Source: Novosphingobium fuchskuhlense
GTDB lineage: Bacteria; Pseudomonadota; Alphaproteobacteria; Sphingomonadales; Sphingomonadaceae
NCBI RefSeq assembly: GCF_001519075.1
Contig: NZ_KQ954245.1
Location: 783,552 to 847,551 of the forward strand
Direction: 5' to 3'
Length of the DNA: 64,000 nucleotides
A program made the position numbers and the translations under genes. How positions within the stretch are numbered: the first letter of the stretch is position 1; every line of letters starts with the position of its first letter. Positions 1 to 11,421 of the stretch are shown in pieces. The notes below the pieces were generated by a model. That model saw nothing but the letters and a program-made list of their open reading frames with translations, ran no database searches and was not told the DNA's origin.

Positions 1-2
1 GC

Positions 3-545
3 GAGGCCAGCGGCAAGATCGCGCGCATCGATGCCGCGACCAACAAGGTCGTCGCCACCATCCCCACCGCCTCTGGCTCGTGGTACCTCACCTTCGGCCT
101 CGGCGCGCTCTGGGCGGTCAGCGGCAAGCAGCAACTGCTTAGCCGCATCGATCCCGCCACCAACACCGTGACCGGTACGGTCGCGCTGGGGAAAATGCCC
201 GGATTCCTCGTCGCGGGCGAAGGCGCGGTCTGGGTGCAGGAACAGGGCGACGGCACCGTCGCGAAGGTCGATCCCGCCACGATGACCGTCACGATGCGCA
301 TCAAGGTGGGCGACAACCTCAAGTACGGCGACATCGACGTCGGCGACGGCAAGGTCTGGCTGCGCACGACCGACGATCAGGAGTTTGTCGTCATCGATGC
401 ACAGACGGGCGCGATCCTCAGCCGCGTCGGCAAGCCCGTCCACAGCGGCGGTTTGCGCTGGACACCCGGCGGCGCATGGACATCAGCCCACGATTTCCAC
501 CTGCTGACGTGGTGGCCCAAGGGTAGCGAGACCGTGAAGCCTTGA
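3..545 (+). CDS. YncE/YVTN-type beta-propeller protein, C-terminal part (5' end outside window)
   Basis: The frame is open from the left window edge to the stop at 545, giving about 180 residues. It shows repeated propeller-blade motifs of the YVTN/YncE type: IARIDAATNKVVATI, SRIDPATNTVTGTV and AKVDPATMTVTMRI, each followed by a short loop and a 'gAvWv' strand. These are the hallmarks of PQQ-like or NHL-like beta-propeller proteins, usually periplasmic binding or scaffold proteins. No catalytic residues can be identified. The internal ATG at 168 lies inside a blade, so it is not the real start. The gene converges on the sterol-desaturase gene across a 74-bp gap. Molecular function is unknown. 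Confidence 0.7.
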   Translation, partial: EASGKIARIDAATNKVVATIPTASGSWYLTFGLGALWAVSGKQQLLSRIDPATNTVTGTVALGKMPGFLVAGEGAVWVQEQGDGTVAKVDPATMTVTMRIKVGDNLKYGDIDVGDGKVWLRTTDDQEFVVIDAQTGAILSRVGKPVHSGGLRWTPGGAWTSAHDFHLLTWWPKGSETVKP

Positions 546-574
546 GCGCCGTGTAATAACCACTGGACACCCTC

Positions 575-596
575 GCAGGCGGGGATCCAAAGCAGC
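575..596. repeat. Degenerate copy of an intergenic GC-rich repeat
   Basis: The 22 nt here match 17 of 22 positions of the repeat arm at 37738-37759 (core GGCGGGG-TCCA-AGC). It lies in the convergent gap between the propeller and sterol-desaturase genes, as do better copies elsewhere in the window. The match is imperfect, so confidence is modest. Confidence 0.35.
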
Positions 597-619
597 AAAC
601 CCGGCGCCAGCGCACCGTA

Positions 620-1498
620 TCAAACCGCCGCCCTGCGCCCCTTCGCCCAGTCGATGATCGGCGTCAGCGGATAGATCAATGTCTCGCCGATCCCCATGGG
701 CCGGCGGCCCTCCTGCCCTACCTCGACCGCCTCGCCCGCCCGATACGTGCCGTGCAGCCGATCGAACAGGATCAGCGCGCAGGCATAGTTGCAGCGCGTG
801 TCCTCGTACTCCACCGAATGGTGCAGGCTATGCGCCTCCACTGTGGTGAACACGGCAGAATACCAGCGCGGCGGATCAAAGCGCACATTGGCATGACTGA
901 ACGCCGCGATCGTCCCCAGCATATGCCCCGCGCAGAGCAGCGCCGTCAGCGAGAAGTCGAGGAACACCGTCACGCTGAGGCCGATCAGGAACAGCTCGAA
1001 GGGATTGCCCACCGCGCCCTTCAGTGCGTTCAACTGCCGCACGAAATGATGCGGTGCATGGACCACCCACAGCGGAAACCAGTTGTGCATTGCGCGGTGC
1101 AGCCAATAATGCCCCCACTCGATCAGCAGCATGATCAGCGCAACCTGGGCGATCAGCGGCGCGTGTTCCAGCCATGGCGTATGGATGCCCAGCGCATCCT
1201 TCACCCCGATCAGCGGCGCATCGGCCCAGTGCTTTCCGGCATAGCGCACCACTGTGTAAAACATCACGAAGTAGAACAGGTCGGAAAGGAATTCCGCGCG
1301 CGTCAACCGCCATCCCGCGTGCCGTTCGTTGATCTGCTCCAGCCCCAAAATCATGAACTTGGTGCAGACCGCCGCAATCACGATGGTCCAGCCATTCGTC
1401 ACCAGCGCCGCTGGAAGCAGCGACCAGAACGCGAAGATCGCGAGCAATGTCGCAGGCTGGTAATACTTGAATAAGCCCCGTTTAATACCTTCCGCCAT
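620..1498 (-). CDS. Sterol desaturase / fatty acid hydroxylase family membrane protein
   Basis: About 292 residues with several hydrophobic segments and the eight-histidine di-iron signature of the family: HYWLHRAMH, then HAPHHFVRQLNALKG, then HSLHHS near the C terminus. Family members are integral-membrane oxygenases that hydroxylate or desaturate sterols, carotenoids or fatty acids; the substrate here cannot be read from sequence. I chose ATG at 1498 because a G-rich stretch precedes it; a TTG five codons upstream (1513) has no ribosome-binding site. The gene is transcribed divergently from the GH106 gene and looks like a single-gene unit. Confidence 0.85.
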   Translation of the reverse strand: MAEGIKRGLFKYYQPATLLAIFAFWSLLPAALVTNGWTIVIAAVCTKFMILGLEQINERHAGWRLTRAEFLSDLFYFVMFYTVVRYAGKHWADAPLIGVKDALGIHTPWLEHAPLIAQVALIMLLIEWGHYWLHRAMHNWFPLWVVHAPHHFVRQLNALKGAVGNPFELFLIGLSVTVFLDFSLTALLCAGHMLGTIAAFSHANVRFDPPRWYSAVFTTVEAHSLHHSVEYEDTRCNYACALILFDRLHGTYRAGEAVEVGQEGRRPMGIGETLIYPLTPIIDWAKGRRAAV

Positions 1499-1529
1499 TG
1501 CGCGAACCCCCAAGGCGTTTGTTGCTTCT

Positions 1530-1550
1530 CAAGGCTACCATCAAGCCTTG
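1530..1550. promoter_or_regulatory. Perfect inverted repeat in a divergent promoter region
   Basis: CAAGGCT - 7 nt - AGCCTTG is a perfect 7-bp inverted repeat within the 200-bp intergenic region (1499-1698) between the divergent sterol-desaturase and GH106 genes. Its size and position suit a dimeric repressor or activator operator. No regulator gene lies next to it, so the cognate protein is unknown. The rest of this gap shows nothing else clear apart from a GGAG ribosome-binding site before the GTG at 1699. Confidence 0.35.
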
Positions 1551-1698
1551 GTATGAACAATTGCCCCATTCGTCATACATCCTGGCGCGGCGCGTGAGAG
1601 CGACCGACGATCCGCCCGCCTTGGCGATTTCGCTTGCATCCGATGCGCGTTTTTGATCAACCCAATCACAAACAATCATCCAGTCGTCCGGGAGACGC

Positions 1699-5031
<3,333 letters not shown>

Positions 5032-5042
5032 CCCTACCTCTC

Positions 5043-5126
5043 GTCATTGCGAGGAGCGCAGCGACGCAGCAATCCAGAGCGTCACGCGAACCGCTCTGGA
5101 TTGCTTCGCTACGCTCGCAAGGACGA
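5043..5126. repeat. Large palindromic intergenic repeat (GTCATTGCGAGGAGCG family)
   Basis: Left arm 5043-5080 (GTCATTGCGAGGAGCG...CAATCCAGAGC) pairs with right arm 5093-5126 (GCTCTGGATTGCTTCGC...). This widespread alphaproteobacterial intergenic palindrome could fold into a long hairpin. It lies exactly between the convergent GH106 and NDH-2 genes, so a bidirectional terminator role is plausible. A half copy occurs at 15903. Confidence 0.8.
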
Positions 5127-5136
5127 GTGCCCTGGC

Positions 5137-6450
5137 TCAGTGCAGCTTGAGCCGCGGCCGCACGATCTGGTTCACGTGCCCGATGACGATCAGCGTGATC
5201 CCCCGCCACCAGCCGTGGATGGCAATGAGGTGCATGCGGTAGAGCGACATGTAGACCATCCGCGCGATCCGCCCTTCCACGCGCATCCGCCCGCCGACGA
5301 GGTTGCCCATCAGGCTCCCCACGGTCGAGAACCGGCTCAGCGAGACCAGCGAGCCGTGGTCGTGATACGAGAATTCCTTCAGCGGCTGGCCCGCCTGCGC
5401 ACGGACCAGATTGGTGAACACGAGGCTCGCCATCTGGTGCGCGGACTGCGCGCGCGGCGGCACCGGTCGCTCCTTGCCGGGCAGGATGCAGGATGCGCAA
5501 TCGCCCAGCGCATAGATGCGCTCGTCGGTCTCGGTCTGCAGCGTCGGCCGCACAATGATCTGGTTGCCGCGGGTCAGCGCCAGATCGCTCATCGTCTTGA
5601 TTTCCTCGGCGCCCTTCACGCCTGCTGCCCAGACAATCAGGTCGGAGGGGATCACCTTGCCATCACCGGTATGGACCGCGCGGTCCTCCAGCCGAACCAC
5701 CTGTGTGCGCTCCAACACCTTGACGCCGAGCTTCTCGAGCTCCTCGCGGGCTGTCATCGCCAGCACTTCATCGAGCGCCGGCAGGATGCGCGGCCCCGCC
5801 TCCAGCAACGAAACCTCGAGCTTGGTCTCGTCGAAAACTTCGAGGCCATAGTGCCTGAGCGCCCTGGCCGCGTTGTAAAGCTCGGCTGCGAGTTCCACGC
5901 CCGTCGCGCCGCCGCCGACAATGCTGACCCGCACCCGCGCATCGGGATTGCCGGTGTGGTGCTGGTGGTTGGTGCGCAGGCAGGCATTCAGCAGCTTCTG
6001 GCGGAACTTGTCCGCCTGCGGCCGGTCTTCAAGGAACATCGCATGTTCGCGCACGCCCGGCACGCCGAAATCGTTGGATATCCCGCCGATTGCCAGCACG
6101 AGATAATCGTAGCGCACCGTGTGCCGCCCGATCACTTCTTCGCCGCGCTCGTCGAGCAGCGGCGCGGTCGTGATCGTGCGATGCTCGCGGTCGATGCTTT
6201 CGATGCTGCCCTGGAAGAACCGGTAGCCCCAGCGAACCGCGTGGCCGCCATAGCCGACCTCGTCGAGATTGGCGTCGAGCGAGCCCGCCGCCACTTCATG
6301 CAGCAGCGGCTTCCAGATATGCGTCAGGTTGCGGTCGATCAGGATGATGTCGTGCTTCTTGCGTCCATACCTGGCGCCGAGCTTGCGGACGAGTTCCAGC
6401 CCGCCGGCACCTCCGCCCACGACAACGATCTGCGTCTTCTGATCCGGCAC
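5137..6450 (-). CDS. ndh: Type II NADH:quinone oxidoreductase (NDH-2)
   Basis: About 437 residues. An N-terminal FAD-binding Rossmann motif (VVVGGGAGGLELVRKL), a second NAD(H)-binding Rossmann motif in the middle (VSIVGGGATGVELAAEL) and the third FAD motif (IYALGDCAS) are in the order typical of NDH-2. A C-terminal hydrophobic/amphipathic tail fits attachment to the inner membrane. The enzyme oxidises NADH and reduces quinone without pumping protons. GTG at 6450 has GGGGG at ideal spacing; TTG at 6456 is the alternative. It lies 92 bp downstream of the alpha/beta hydrolase on the same strand and could be read through from that operon. It may help to dispose of NADH from catabolism. Confidence 0.88.
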   Translation of the reverse strand: MPDQKTQIVVVGGGAGGLELVRKLGARYGRKKHDIILIDRNLTHIWKPLLHEVAAGSLDANLDEVGYGGHAVRWGYRFFQGSIESIDREHRTITTAPLLDERGEEVIGRHTVRYDYLVLAIGGISNDFGVPGVREHAMFLEDRPQADKFRQKLLNACLRTNHQHHTGNPDARVRVSIVGGGATGVELAAELYNAARALRHYGLEVFDETKLEVSLLEAGPRILPALDEVLAMTAREELEKLGVKVLERTQVVRLEDRAVHTGDGKVIPSDLIVWAAGVKGAEEIKTMSDLALTRGNQIIVRPTLQTETDERIYALGDCASCILPGKERPVPPRAQSAHQMASLVFTNLVRAQAGQPLKEFSYHDHGSLVSLSRFSTVGSLMGNLVGGRMRVEGRIARMVYMSLYRMHLIAIHGWWRGITLIVIGHVNQIVRPRLKLH

Positions 6451-6542
6451 GCGCAATTCCCCCCGCGCACGAGATTTGCGCGCAAGGTTATTGCCAGAAA
6501 TGGACCAGCAATAGTAGCCTGTCCGTTCGGGAATGGCGCATT

Positions 6543-7703
6543 TCAGGCCTTGGTGCGGCCTCCGAGCGTGTCGGCAAACCAGTCGGCTATGTAATCATTG
6601 CCGAAACTCATGTTGTCCGCCCCCACGTGCTCCACCCCGCCCTCGCGCGCGGTGAAGATCTTGAGCTCGCGCCGCGGCGAATTGACCAGCTGCGCATAAC
6701 TCTGGTGCGCATAGTCGACGCTGATCTGCCGGTCGGTCGCCCCGTGAGTCACCAGAAACGGCACTTTGATCCGGTCGAGGTGGCCATTGAGGTTCATGTC
6801 GTTGCTCCTGGCGAGGAAGTCCGCATGGTCCTTCGCGCCGAACACCCAATAAACGTGGCCCCAGTAGTGCGGCACCGGGTTCTCGCCCTCGCGCGCCATG
6901 CGCTTGTCCTGCACCTCGCGCCAATTGTGGTTGGCGCCCCAAGCCGCGCCGCTGGCAAAGCGCGGCTCATAAGCTACCGCGCGCGGCGCGAAGTGACCGC
7001 CCAGCGAAATGCCGGTCATGCCGATGCGCTTGGGGTCCACCTCAGCGCGGGTTTCCAGCCAGTCGACCCACTTCGAGGCCCATGCTTCCGAGTACGGCGT
7101 CGCATTGAGGCCCTGCAGCCGCAACGCCTCGCCGGTGCCCGGCTGGTCGACACAGAGCGTGTGGATACCGCGCTTGGCCAGCGCCTCGGGGAAACCACCG
7201 AGCCACAGCATTTCCTTCATGCTGTCGAGCCCGTTGCAATAGACCACGCAGGGCGCCGGCCCTTCGACATCCGCGCGGTGGAAATAGGCGGATATCGTCT
7301 TGCCCTCGTAGGGGATTTCCACCCGCTCCAACGGATCGCCGGAAAACCTGGTGCCGCGCTGGAAGCTGTCCAGCGCCTTAGCATAGGTCTGCTCGCGCCC
7401 GGCCGATCCATGCGCTTGCATGCGTTCACCGGTGAGGTAGTAGATCGTCGCGCGCTTGAGCTTGGTTCCGGCGGAAAACGCGCGGCCAAGCGCAAGGTCT
7501 TCCTCGGCCAGCTCGACCAGCTTGTCGGCCATCTTGACCCATTCGGCCATGAACTCGGCCGTGCCCGCATCGGCGCCGCTTTGCGCCTTGTCGAGCAGCG
7601 GTTTGATCATGTCGACGATTTCGCCGATCCGCCCGCCGTTCTCCATCGCGATGGCGACGGAAAGGTTCCAGATGTAGTTGGGAAAAGGCTCGAAAAGCGC
7701 CAT
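6543..7703 (-). CDS. Alpha/beta hydrolase of the 2,6-dihydroxypseudooxynicotine hydrolase / FrsA-like group
   Basis: 386 residues with an N-terminal helical cap (1-130) and a hydrolase core. The catalytic triad can be read as Ser233 in GISLGG, Asp324 in HGATD and His359 in GVEHVG. Large-cap members of this group include C-C bond hydrolases acting on ring-cleavage or beta-diketone-like products, as well as esterases. It starts 3 nt after the extradiol dioxygenase stop and is the last gene of a four-gene operon. It is therefore a good candidate for hydrolysing the meta-cleavage product. That role is inferred from context; a plain esterase activity is not excluded. Confidence 0.78.
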   Translation of the reverse strand: MALFEPFPNYIWNLSVAIAMENGGRIGEIVDMIKPLLDKAQSGADAGTAEFMAEWVKMADKLVELAEEDLALGRAFSAGTKLKRATIYYLTGERMQAHGSAGREQTYAKALDSFQRGTRFSGDPLERVEIPYEGKTISAYFHRADVEGPAPCVVYCNGLDSMKEMLWLGGFPEALAKRGIHTLCVDQPGTGEALRLQGLNATPYSEAWASKWVDWLETRAEVDPKRIGMTGISLGGHFAPRAVAYEPRFASGAAWGANHNWREVQDKRMAREGENPVPHYWGHVYWVFGAKDHADFLARSNDMNLNGHLDRIKVPFLVTHGATDRQISVDYAHQSYAQLVNSPRRELKIFTAREGGVEHVGADNMSFGNDYIADWFADTLGGRTKA

Positions 7704-7706
7704 GGT

Positions 7707-8609
7707 TCAGACCCCCGCCGGCTGAAACAGCGCCGCATCTGGCGCGGGCTTGGGCATGGTCTGCGGGCCGCCGATGCCGATACCCCACTGGTCCATGATT
7801 TCGGGCGCGGGTGCAATCACTTGCGCGACGTGGTTCTCGAAATCGACCTTTTCCAGCTCGGCAGTATACTCCACCGCAAAGCCGCCCGGCGTGGTGAAGT
7901 AGCTGAAGGTGTTGTTGCCTGCCGTGTGCCGTCCGGGGCCCCAGCGGATGTCGATCTTCTGCCGCTTCAGCCGCGCCACGCCGCGCATCATCTCGTCGAC
8001 GTTGGCCATGTCGTAGGCGACATGGTTGAGGCAGGGCGGCCCGGGGAGGAAAGCAATGCGGTGGTGCGCTTCGTTGCAGCGCAGGAAGCACATGAAATCG
8101 CCCAGCCAGTCGCTCAGCTTGAAGCCCAGCACGTCGATGAAGAACGCCAGCTCCTCATGGTGGCGCGGGGAGTGCATCACGATATGGCTTATCCGCTCGG
8201 GGATCGCCTCACGCGGGGCCAACGCACGCGCGGTGCCGCGAGCGACACCAGCGGAAATCTCGTAAGGCAAGCCATCCTTCGAGAAGAAGCGGAAACCATA
8301 GCCGCCACCAAACTGCGCCAGCTCCTTCGGCTCCCAGACGATCTGGCAGCCATAGTCCCGCACCTTGGCGAACAGCGCGTCGACATCGGCCGGCGTATCG
8401 GCAGCGAGCGCGATCACATCGATCCGTTGCACATCGTCCTGCCGCAGACGCACGACATAAAGTTCATCATGCCCCTCGGCGGCGAAGTAAACCATGCCGT
8501 CAGCTTCCTTGACCTCCTTGAGCTTCCAGTTCTCGGCATAGAACGCCCGCTCGGCGGCCAGATCGGAGACGGCATAGCCGACATAGCGGATTTCGGTAAC
8601 GCGGCTCAT
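7707..8609 (-). CDS. Type I (VOC-fold) extradiol ring-cleavage dioxygenase
   Basis: 300 residues with two vicinal-oxygen-chelate modules. The metal triad of BphC-like enzymes is intact in the C-terminal half: His142 (ISHIVMHS), His196 (CLNHVAYD) and Glu247 (GFAVEYTAEL). The acid/base His182/183 (EAHHRIAF) and Tyr237 (FSYFTTPGG) are also present. This predicts an active Fe(II) (or Mn(II)) dioxygenase that opens a catechol-type ring beside the two hydroxyls. It is co-transcribed with the amidohydrolase (3-nt gap) and the alpha/beta hydrolase. The substrate is unknown; a polycyclic or flavonoid-type diol is possible from context, and FdeC of Herbaspirillum naringenin degradation is a family parallel. 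Confidence 0.85.
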   Translation of the reverse strand: MSRVTEIRYVGYAVSDLAAERAFYAENWKLKEVKEADGMVYFAAEGHDELYVVRLRQDDVQRIDVIALAADTPADVDALFAKVRDYGCQIVWEPKELAQFGGGYGFRFFSKDGLPYEISAGVARGTARALAPREAIPERISHIVMHSPRHHEELAFFIDVLGFKLSDWLGDFMCFLRCNEAHHRIAFLPGPPCLNHVAYDMANVDEMMRGVARLKRQKIDIRWGPGRHTAGNNTFSYFTTPGGFAVEYTAELEKVDFENHVAQVIAPAPEIMDQWGIGIGGPQTMPKPAPDAALFQPAGV

Positions 8610-8612
8610 AGT

Positions 8613-9854
8613 TCAGCTCTCTTCCTGTCGCGCAAATGGCTTGTGGAACTGTCCGCCCTTCATGATGGCGGCAAGATTGTGTTTGTCCTGCAGGATGCGG
8701 ACATCGGCGGTCGGATCACCGTCGACCAGCAGCAAGTCGGCAAGGTAGCCCGCACGAACCTGCCCGACATCCCAGTCGACCAGCTCGCCGCCCTGCTTCG
8801 TCGCGGCAACGAGCGCCTCGACGGGCGAGAATCCGAACAGATTGACGAAATGCTCAAGATCGCGTGCGTTGCGGCCGTGCGGGTTGTAGGGAAAACCGTA
8901 GTCGCCGCCCGGCAGCACGCGGATGCCGCGCTTGCGCATTTCGGGAATGACCTGCTGGCCCAGTTCGATCCCGCGCACTGCGCCGAGTTCGGCTGCTTCC
9001 CTGGGGCCAATGCCGAAGTCCTGCGCCTCATGCGCGCGCGCCCAAAGGAGGCCTACCGCAGGCGCGGTAAAGGTCTGGTCCTTCTTCGACTCGAACAGGT
9101 CGAGTGCTTCCTCGTCGGCATAGGTGCAGTGGTAGATCGCGCGGAAACCGGCGCGCAGCGCGCGCTTGACCGCTTCGGCCCCCTGCGCGTGGCAGGCGAG
9201 CCATATTCCCGCCTCACGCGCCGCCGCGCCGATCGCCTGCGCTTCCTCTTCGGAATACATCAGCGTCTGCGAACCGCCCGGCTGGAAGGCATCGTCGCTC
9301 GACATCAGGAACTTGATCGTGTCGCAGCCGTCTGCTTTCTTCTGCGCCACGTACTCGCGCAGATGCGGAATATCGCGCTGGTGCGTCGGATCGTGCCCGG
9401 CCGGCACACCGAGCACGCCTTCCGCGCCCTTTTCGAGCGCCGAGGCGCGCAGGCGCGGGCCCGGCATAAAGCCCGCGTCGATCATGTCACGCAGCGCCGG
9501 CTCGATCCGCTCGCCCAGCGAGCCCGCCGAATAGACGCTGGTGAACCCGTGATCGAGCGTGATCCGCGCGTTCTGTGCAGTCACCAAAACGTGCTGTTCG
9601 ATCGGCAGCGGCTTCATCGTGTTGATCACGCGCTCGACGGATGTGGGCCAGGTCAGGTGCCCATGCGCCTCGACCATGCCCGGCATCAGCGTGCGGCCCT
9701 GTCCCTCGATCATCACCGCGCCCTCGCGCGGCAGTCGCTCGTCGCCCTTGGCCACGGCTTCGATGCGCTCGCCATGCACCAGCACCTCACCCGGGAACAG
9801 CGCCGTACCGCTCCCGTCGAAGATCATCACATCGGTAAACAGCGTGCCCGTCAT
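8613..9854 (-). CDS. Amidohydrolase family metal-dependent hydrolase
   Basis: 413 residues of the imidazolonepropionase/prolidase-like amidohydrolase class. The residues expected for a binuclear site are present: His64-x-His66 (VEAHGHL), Lys181 (TIKFLMS), His222 (ACHAQG), His242 (IYHCTY) and Asp318 (LPGGDYG). No signal peptide is seen. I chose ATG at 9854 because it overlaps the stop of the upstream gene as ATGA, which implies translational coupling; the reading frame extends 17 codons further up but has no better start. It probably hydrolyses a cyclic amide, lactone or keto intermediate from ring cleavage, inferred only from the operon. Confidence 0.82.
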   Translation of the reverse strand: MTGTLFTDVMIFDGSGTALFPGEVLVHGERIEAVAKGDERLPREGAVMIEGQGRTLMPGMVEAHGHLTWPTSVERVINTMKPLPIEQHVLVTAQNARITLDHGFTSVYSAGSLGERIEPALRDMIDAGFMPGPRLRASALEKGAEGVLGVPAGHDPTHQRDIPHLREYVAQKKADGCDTIKFLMSSDDAFQPGGSQTLMYSEEEAQAIGAAAREAGIWLACHAQGAEAVKRALRAGFRAIYHCTYADEEALDLFESKKDQTFTAPAVGLLWARAHEAQDFGIGPREAAELGAVRGIELGQQVIPEMRKRGIRVLPGGDYGFPYNPHGRNARDLEHFVNLFGFSPVEALVAATKQGGELVDWDVGQVRAGYLADLLLVDGDPTADVRILQDKHNLAAIMKGGQFHKPFARQEES

Positions 9855-10279
9855 GCGCCGGTATCCGCCACGAGGCCCGTCGCCGCAATACCCGCCAGCG
9901 CGCAAATCTCGTCATTGTCAGAGGTATCGCCCGTCACGCCCACCGCGCCGAGGATCGTGCCGTCCGCATCGCGGATCAACACGCCGCCCGGCACCGGCAG
10001 CATACCGTGCGGAAACGCGGCCTGCAGACCATTGAAGAACATCGGCATAGCCGCCGCACGCTTGGCGAGTTCCCGCCCACCAAAGCCCATGCCGAGGCAG
10101 CCCGCCGCCTTGCCCATCGCAATCTCGGGCCGGTAGATCGAGGCGTTCTCGTCTCGCAGCAGCGCCAGTATGTGCCCGCCGCGGTCGAGCACCACGCAGG
10201 CCAGCGGCGCAAAGTCGCGGCGGCGGCCTTCCGCGAGCGTTTCCATGGCAATCGTGAGGGCGTGCGCGAAGGTCAGCAT
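9851..10279 (-). CDS. GlcG/HbpS family heme-binding-like protein
   Basis: 142 residues with the single-domain GlcG/HbpS (DUF336) fold signature: VVLDRGGHILALLRDENA, then KAAGCLGMGFGGRELA, then PVPGGVLIRDADGTILGAVGVTGDTSDNDEICALAGI. Family members bind heme or small ligands and often sit in aromatic or glycolate catabolic operons; several annotated as 'heme-binding' have no proven role. It is the first gene of the four-gene operon and overlaps the amidohydrolase by 4 nt. No secretion signal is evident. Confidence 0.85.
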   Translation of the reverse strand: MLTFAHALTIAMETLAEGRRRDFAPLACVVLDRGGHILALLRDENASIYRPEIAMGKAAGCLGMGFGGRELAKRAAAMPMFFNGLQAAFPHGMLPVPGGVLIRDADGTILGAVGVTGDTSDNDEICALAGIAATGLVADTGA

Positions 10280-10365
10280 GGTCCGGTATCTCTCCCGGCA
10301 CTCTTCTGCTGGTGCGCGATCAATCTGTAAAAATGCTTCTTTGGATGTTCAGGCATAAATGAAGT
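10280..10365 (-). promoter_or_regulatory. Likely promoter/LysR-binding region of the ring-cleavage operon
   Basis: This 86-bp AT-richer gap lies between the LysR stop and the first operon gene on the same strand. It contains the interrupted palindrome ATGC-N16-GCAT and short T-N11-A like patterns typical of LysR sites. A separate operon promoter here is inferred; read-through from the LysR gene is the alternative. Confidence 0.35.
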
Positions 10366-11289
10366 CTATAGATTAACCAGCTCGCCCCGCCGGGCGATCG
10401 CCTCGATCCGTTCGCGCAGCCAGGTGAGGCCGGCGTCGTCCTTGCGCCCCGGATGGTAGCTCAGCATCTGCTTCATCGCGGGAATCTCGAAGGGCACCGG
10501 CGCGCTGGTGATGGCGAAACGGCCGCTCAGCTGTTCGGCGAGGCGCGAATGCATCACCGAAAGACGGTGAGTGCCCTCGATCAGCCACGGCACGGCCGTG
10601 AAAATCGCCACCGTCGCCTCGATGGTGCGGCTGCGCCCCATGAGTTCGAGCGTCCGGTCCGCGTAGGACAGCGTCTGCCCACCACCCAGCACCACCGCGA
10701 CATGCCCCGCCGCAAAGAAGGCTTCCTCGGTGATCGTGCCGCTCGCGATCGCCGGATTGCCGCTCCAGCCCACGACCACCTGCGGCTCGTGATAGAGCAC
10801 ATAGGACAAATGATTGCCGCCGATCACGTATTCGGGCGTGATCGTGATGTCGATCTTGCCTTCCTCCAGCTCCTGCACCGTTCCCGGCTGCGGCAGCCCG
10901 CAATCGACCCGGATGCCGGGGGCGTCCTCGGCCAGCTGGGCCACCAGCGGCACGATCAGCGAGGCAAACACATAGTCGGACGTCACCACCTTGAAGCTGC
11001 GCTGCGACGTAGCCGGATCGAAATGGGGCGAGCGCGACAGCATGACCTCGAGGCCCAGCAGGCTCTCGCGCACTTGCGGCATCAGCTCGTCCGCAAAGGG
11101 TGTGGGGTGCATGCGCTTGCCCTGCAACTGCAGCAGTTCGTCGCCAAAATACTCGCGCAGCCGCGCAAGTGCGGCGCTCATCGCCGGCTGGCTAAGGTTC
11201 AGCCGCTCGGCGGAACGGCTGACGCTGCGCGTCGTCATCAACGCATCGAACGCGACAAGCAGGTTGAGATCGAGACCCTTGAAGCGCAT
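10366..11289 (-). CDS. LysR-family regulator of the NodD/FdeR-like subgroup
   Basis: 307 residues. The first 60 (MRFKGLDLNLLVAFDAL, then RSVSRSAERLNLSQPAMSAALARLREYFGDELL) carry the winged HTH in the form typical of NodD-related LysR proteins. A type-2 periplasmic-binding-like effector domain follows. NodD responds to flavonoids and FdeR to naringenin, which fits the aromatic theme here, but many NodD-like proteins sense other aromatics. It lies directly upstream of, and on the same strand as, the dioxygenase operon and diverges from the GH1 operon at 11422, so it may control both. Confidence 0.85.
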   Translation of the reverse strand: MRFKGLDLNLLVAFDALMTTRSVSRSAERLNLSQPAMSAALARLREYFGDELLQLQGKRMHPTPFADELMPQVRESLLGLEVMLSRSPHFDPATSQRSFKVVTSDYVFASLIVPLVAQLAEDAPGIRVDCGLPQPGTVQELEEGKIDITITPEYVIGGNHLSYVLYHEPQVVVGWSGNPAIASGTITEEAFFAAGHVAVVLGGGQTLSYADRTLELMGRSRTIEATVAIFTAVPWLIEGTHRLSVMHSRLAEQLSGRFAITSAPVPFEIPAMKQMLSYHPGRKDDAGLTWLRERIEAIARRGELVNL

Positions 11290-11421
11290 CCTGCCGTCGT
11301 CCCTACACCAAACCGACTGCCTTATGTATCCACACAGCTTATATGATTTTATGCATCATGACAATTTTACTTGATTGATAATTTCGCCCAGACCAGCATG
11401 AAACAAGTGGGAGAAGATGGA
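11290..11421. promoter_or_regulatory. Divergent promoter region LysR / GH1 operon
   Basis: This 132-bp region is conspicuously AT-rich compared with its surroundings (TTATATGATTTTATGCATCA around 11339-11358). It separates the divergent LysR and GH1 genes. It contains an ATGCAT core like those at 44777 and 47382, and a GGGAGAAG ribosome-binding site just before the ATG at 11422. Specific operator limits cannot be assigned. Confidence 0.4.

Noticed and set aside
6627..10136. Very long open frames antisense to real genes (also 17902-20601, 27264-29771, 41211-44621, 55680-58442)
   Set aside because: They mirror well-supported genes on the other strand, have low-complexity Arg/Gly/Ala/His-rich translations and no recognisable domains; stop codons are rare in these frames because of the high GC content.
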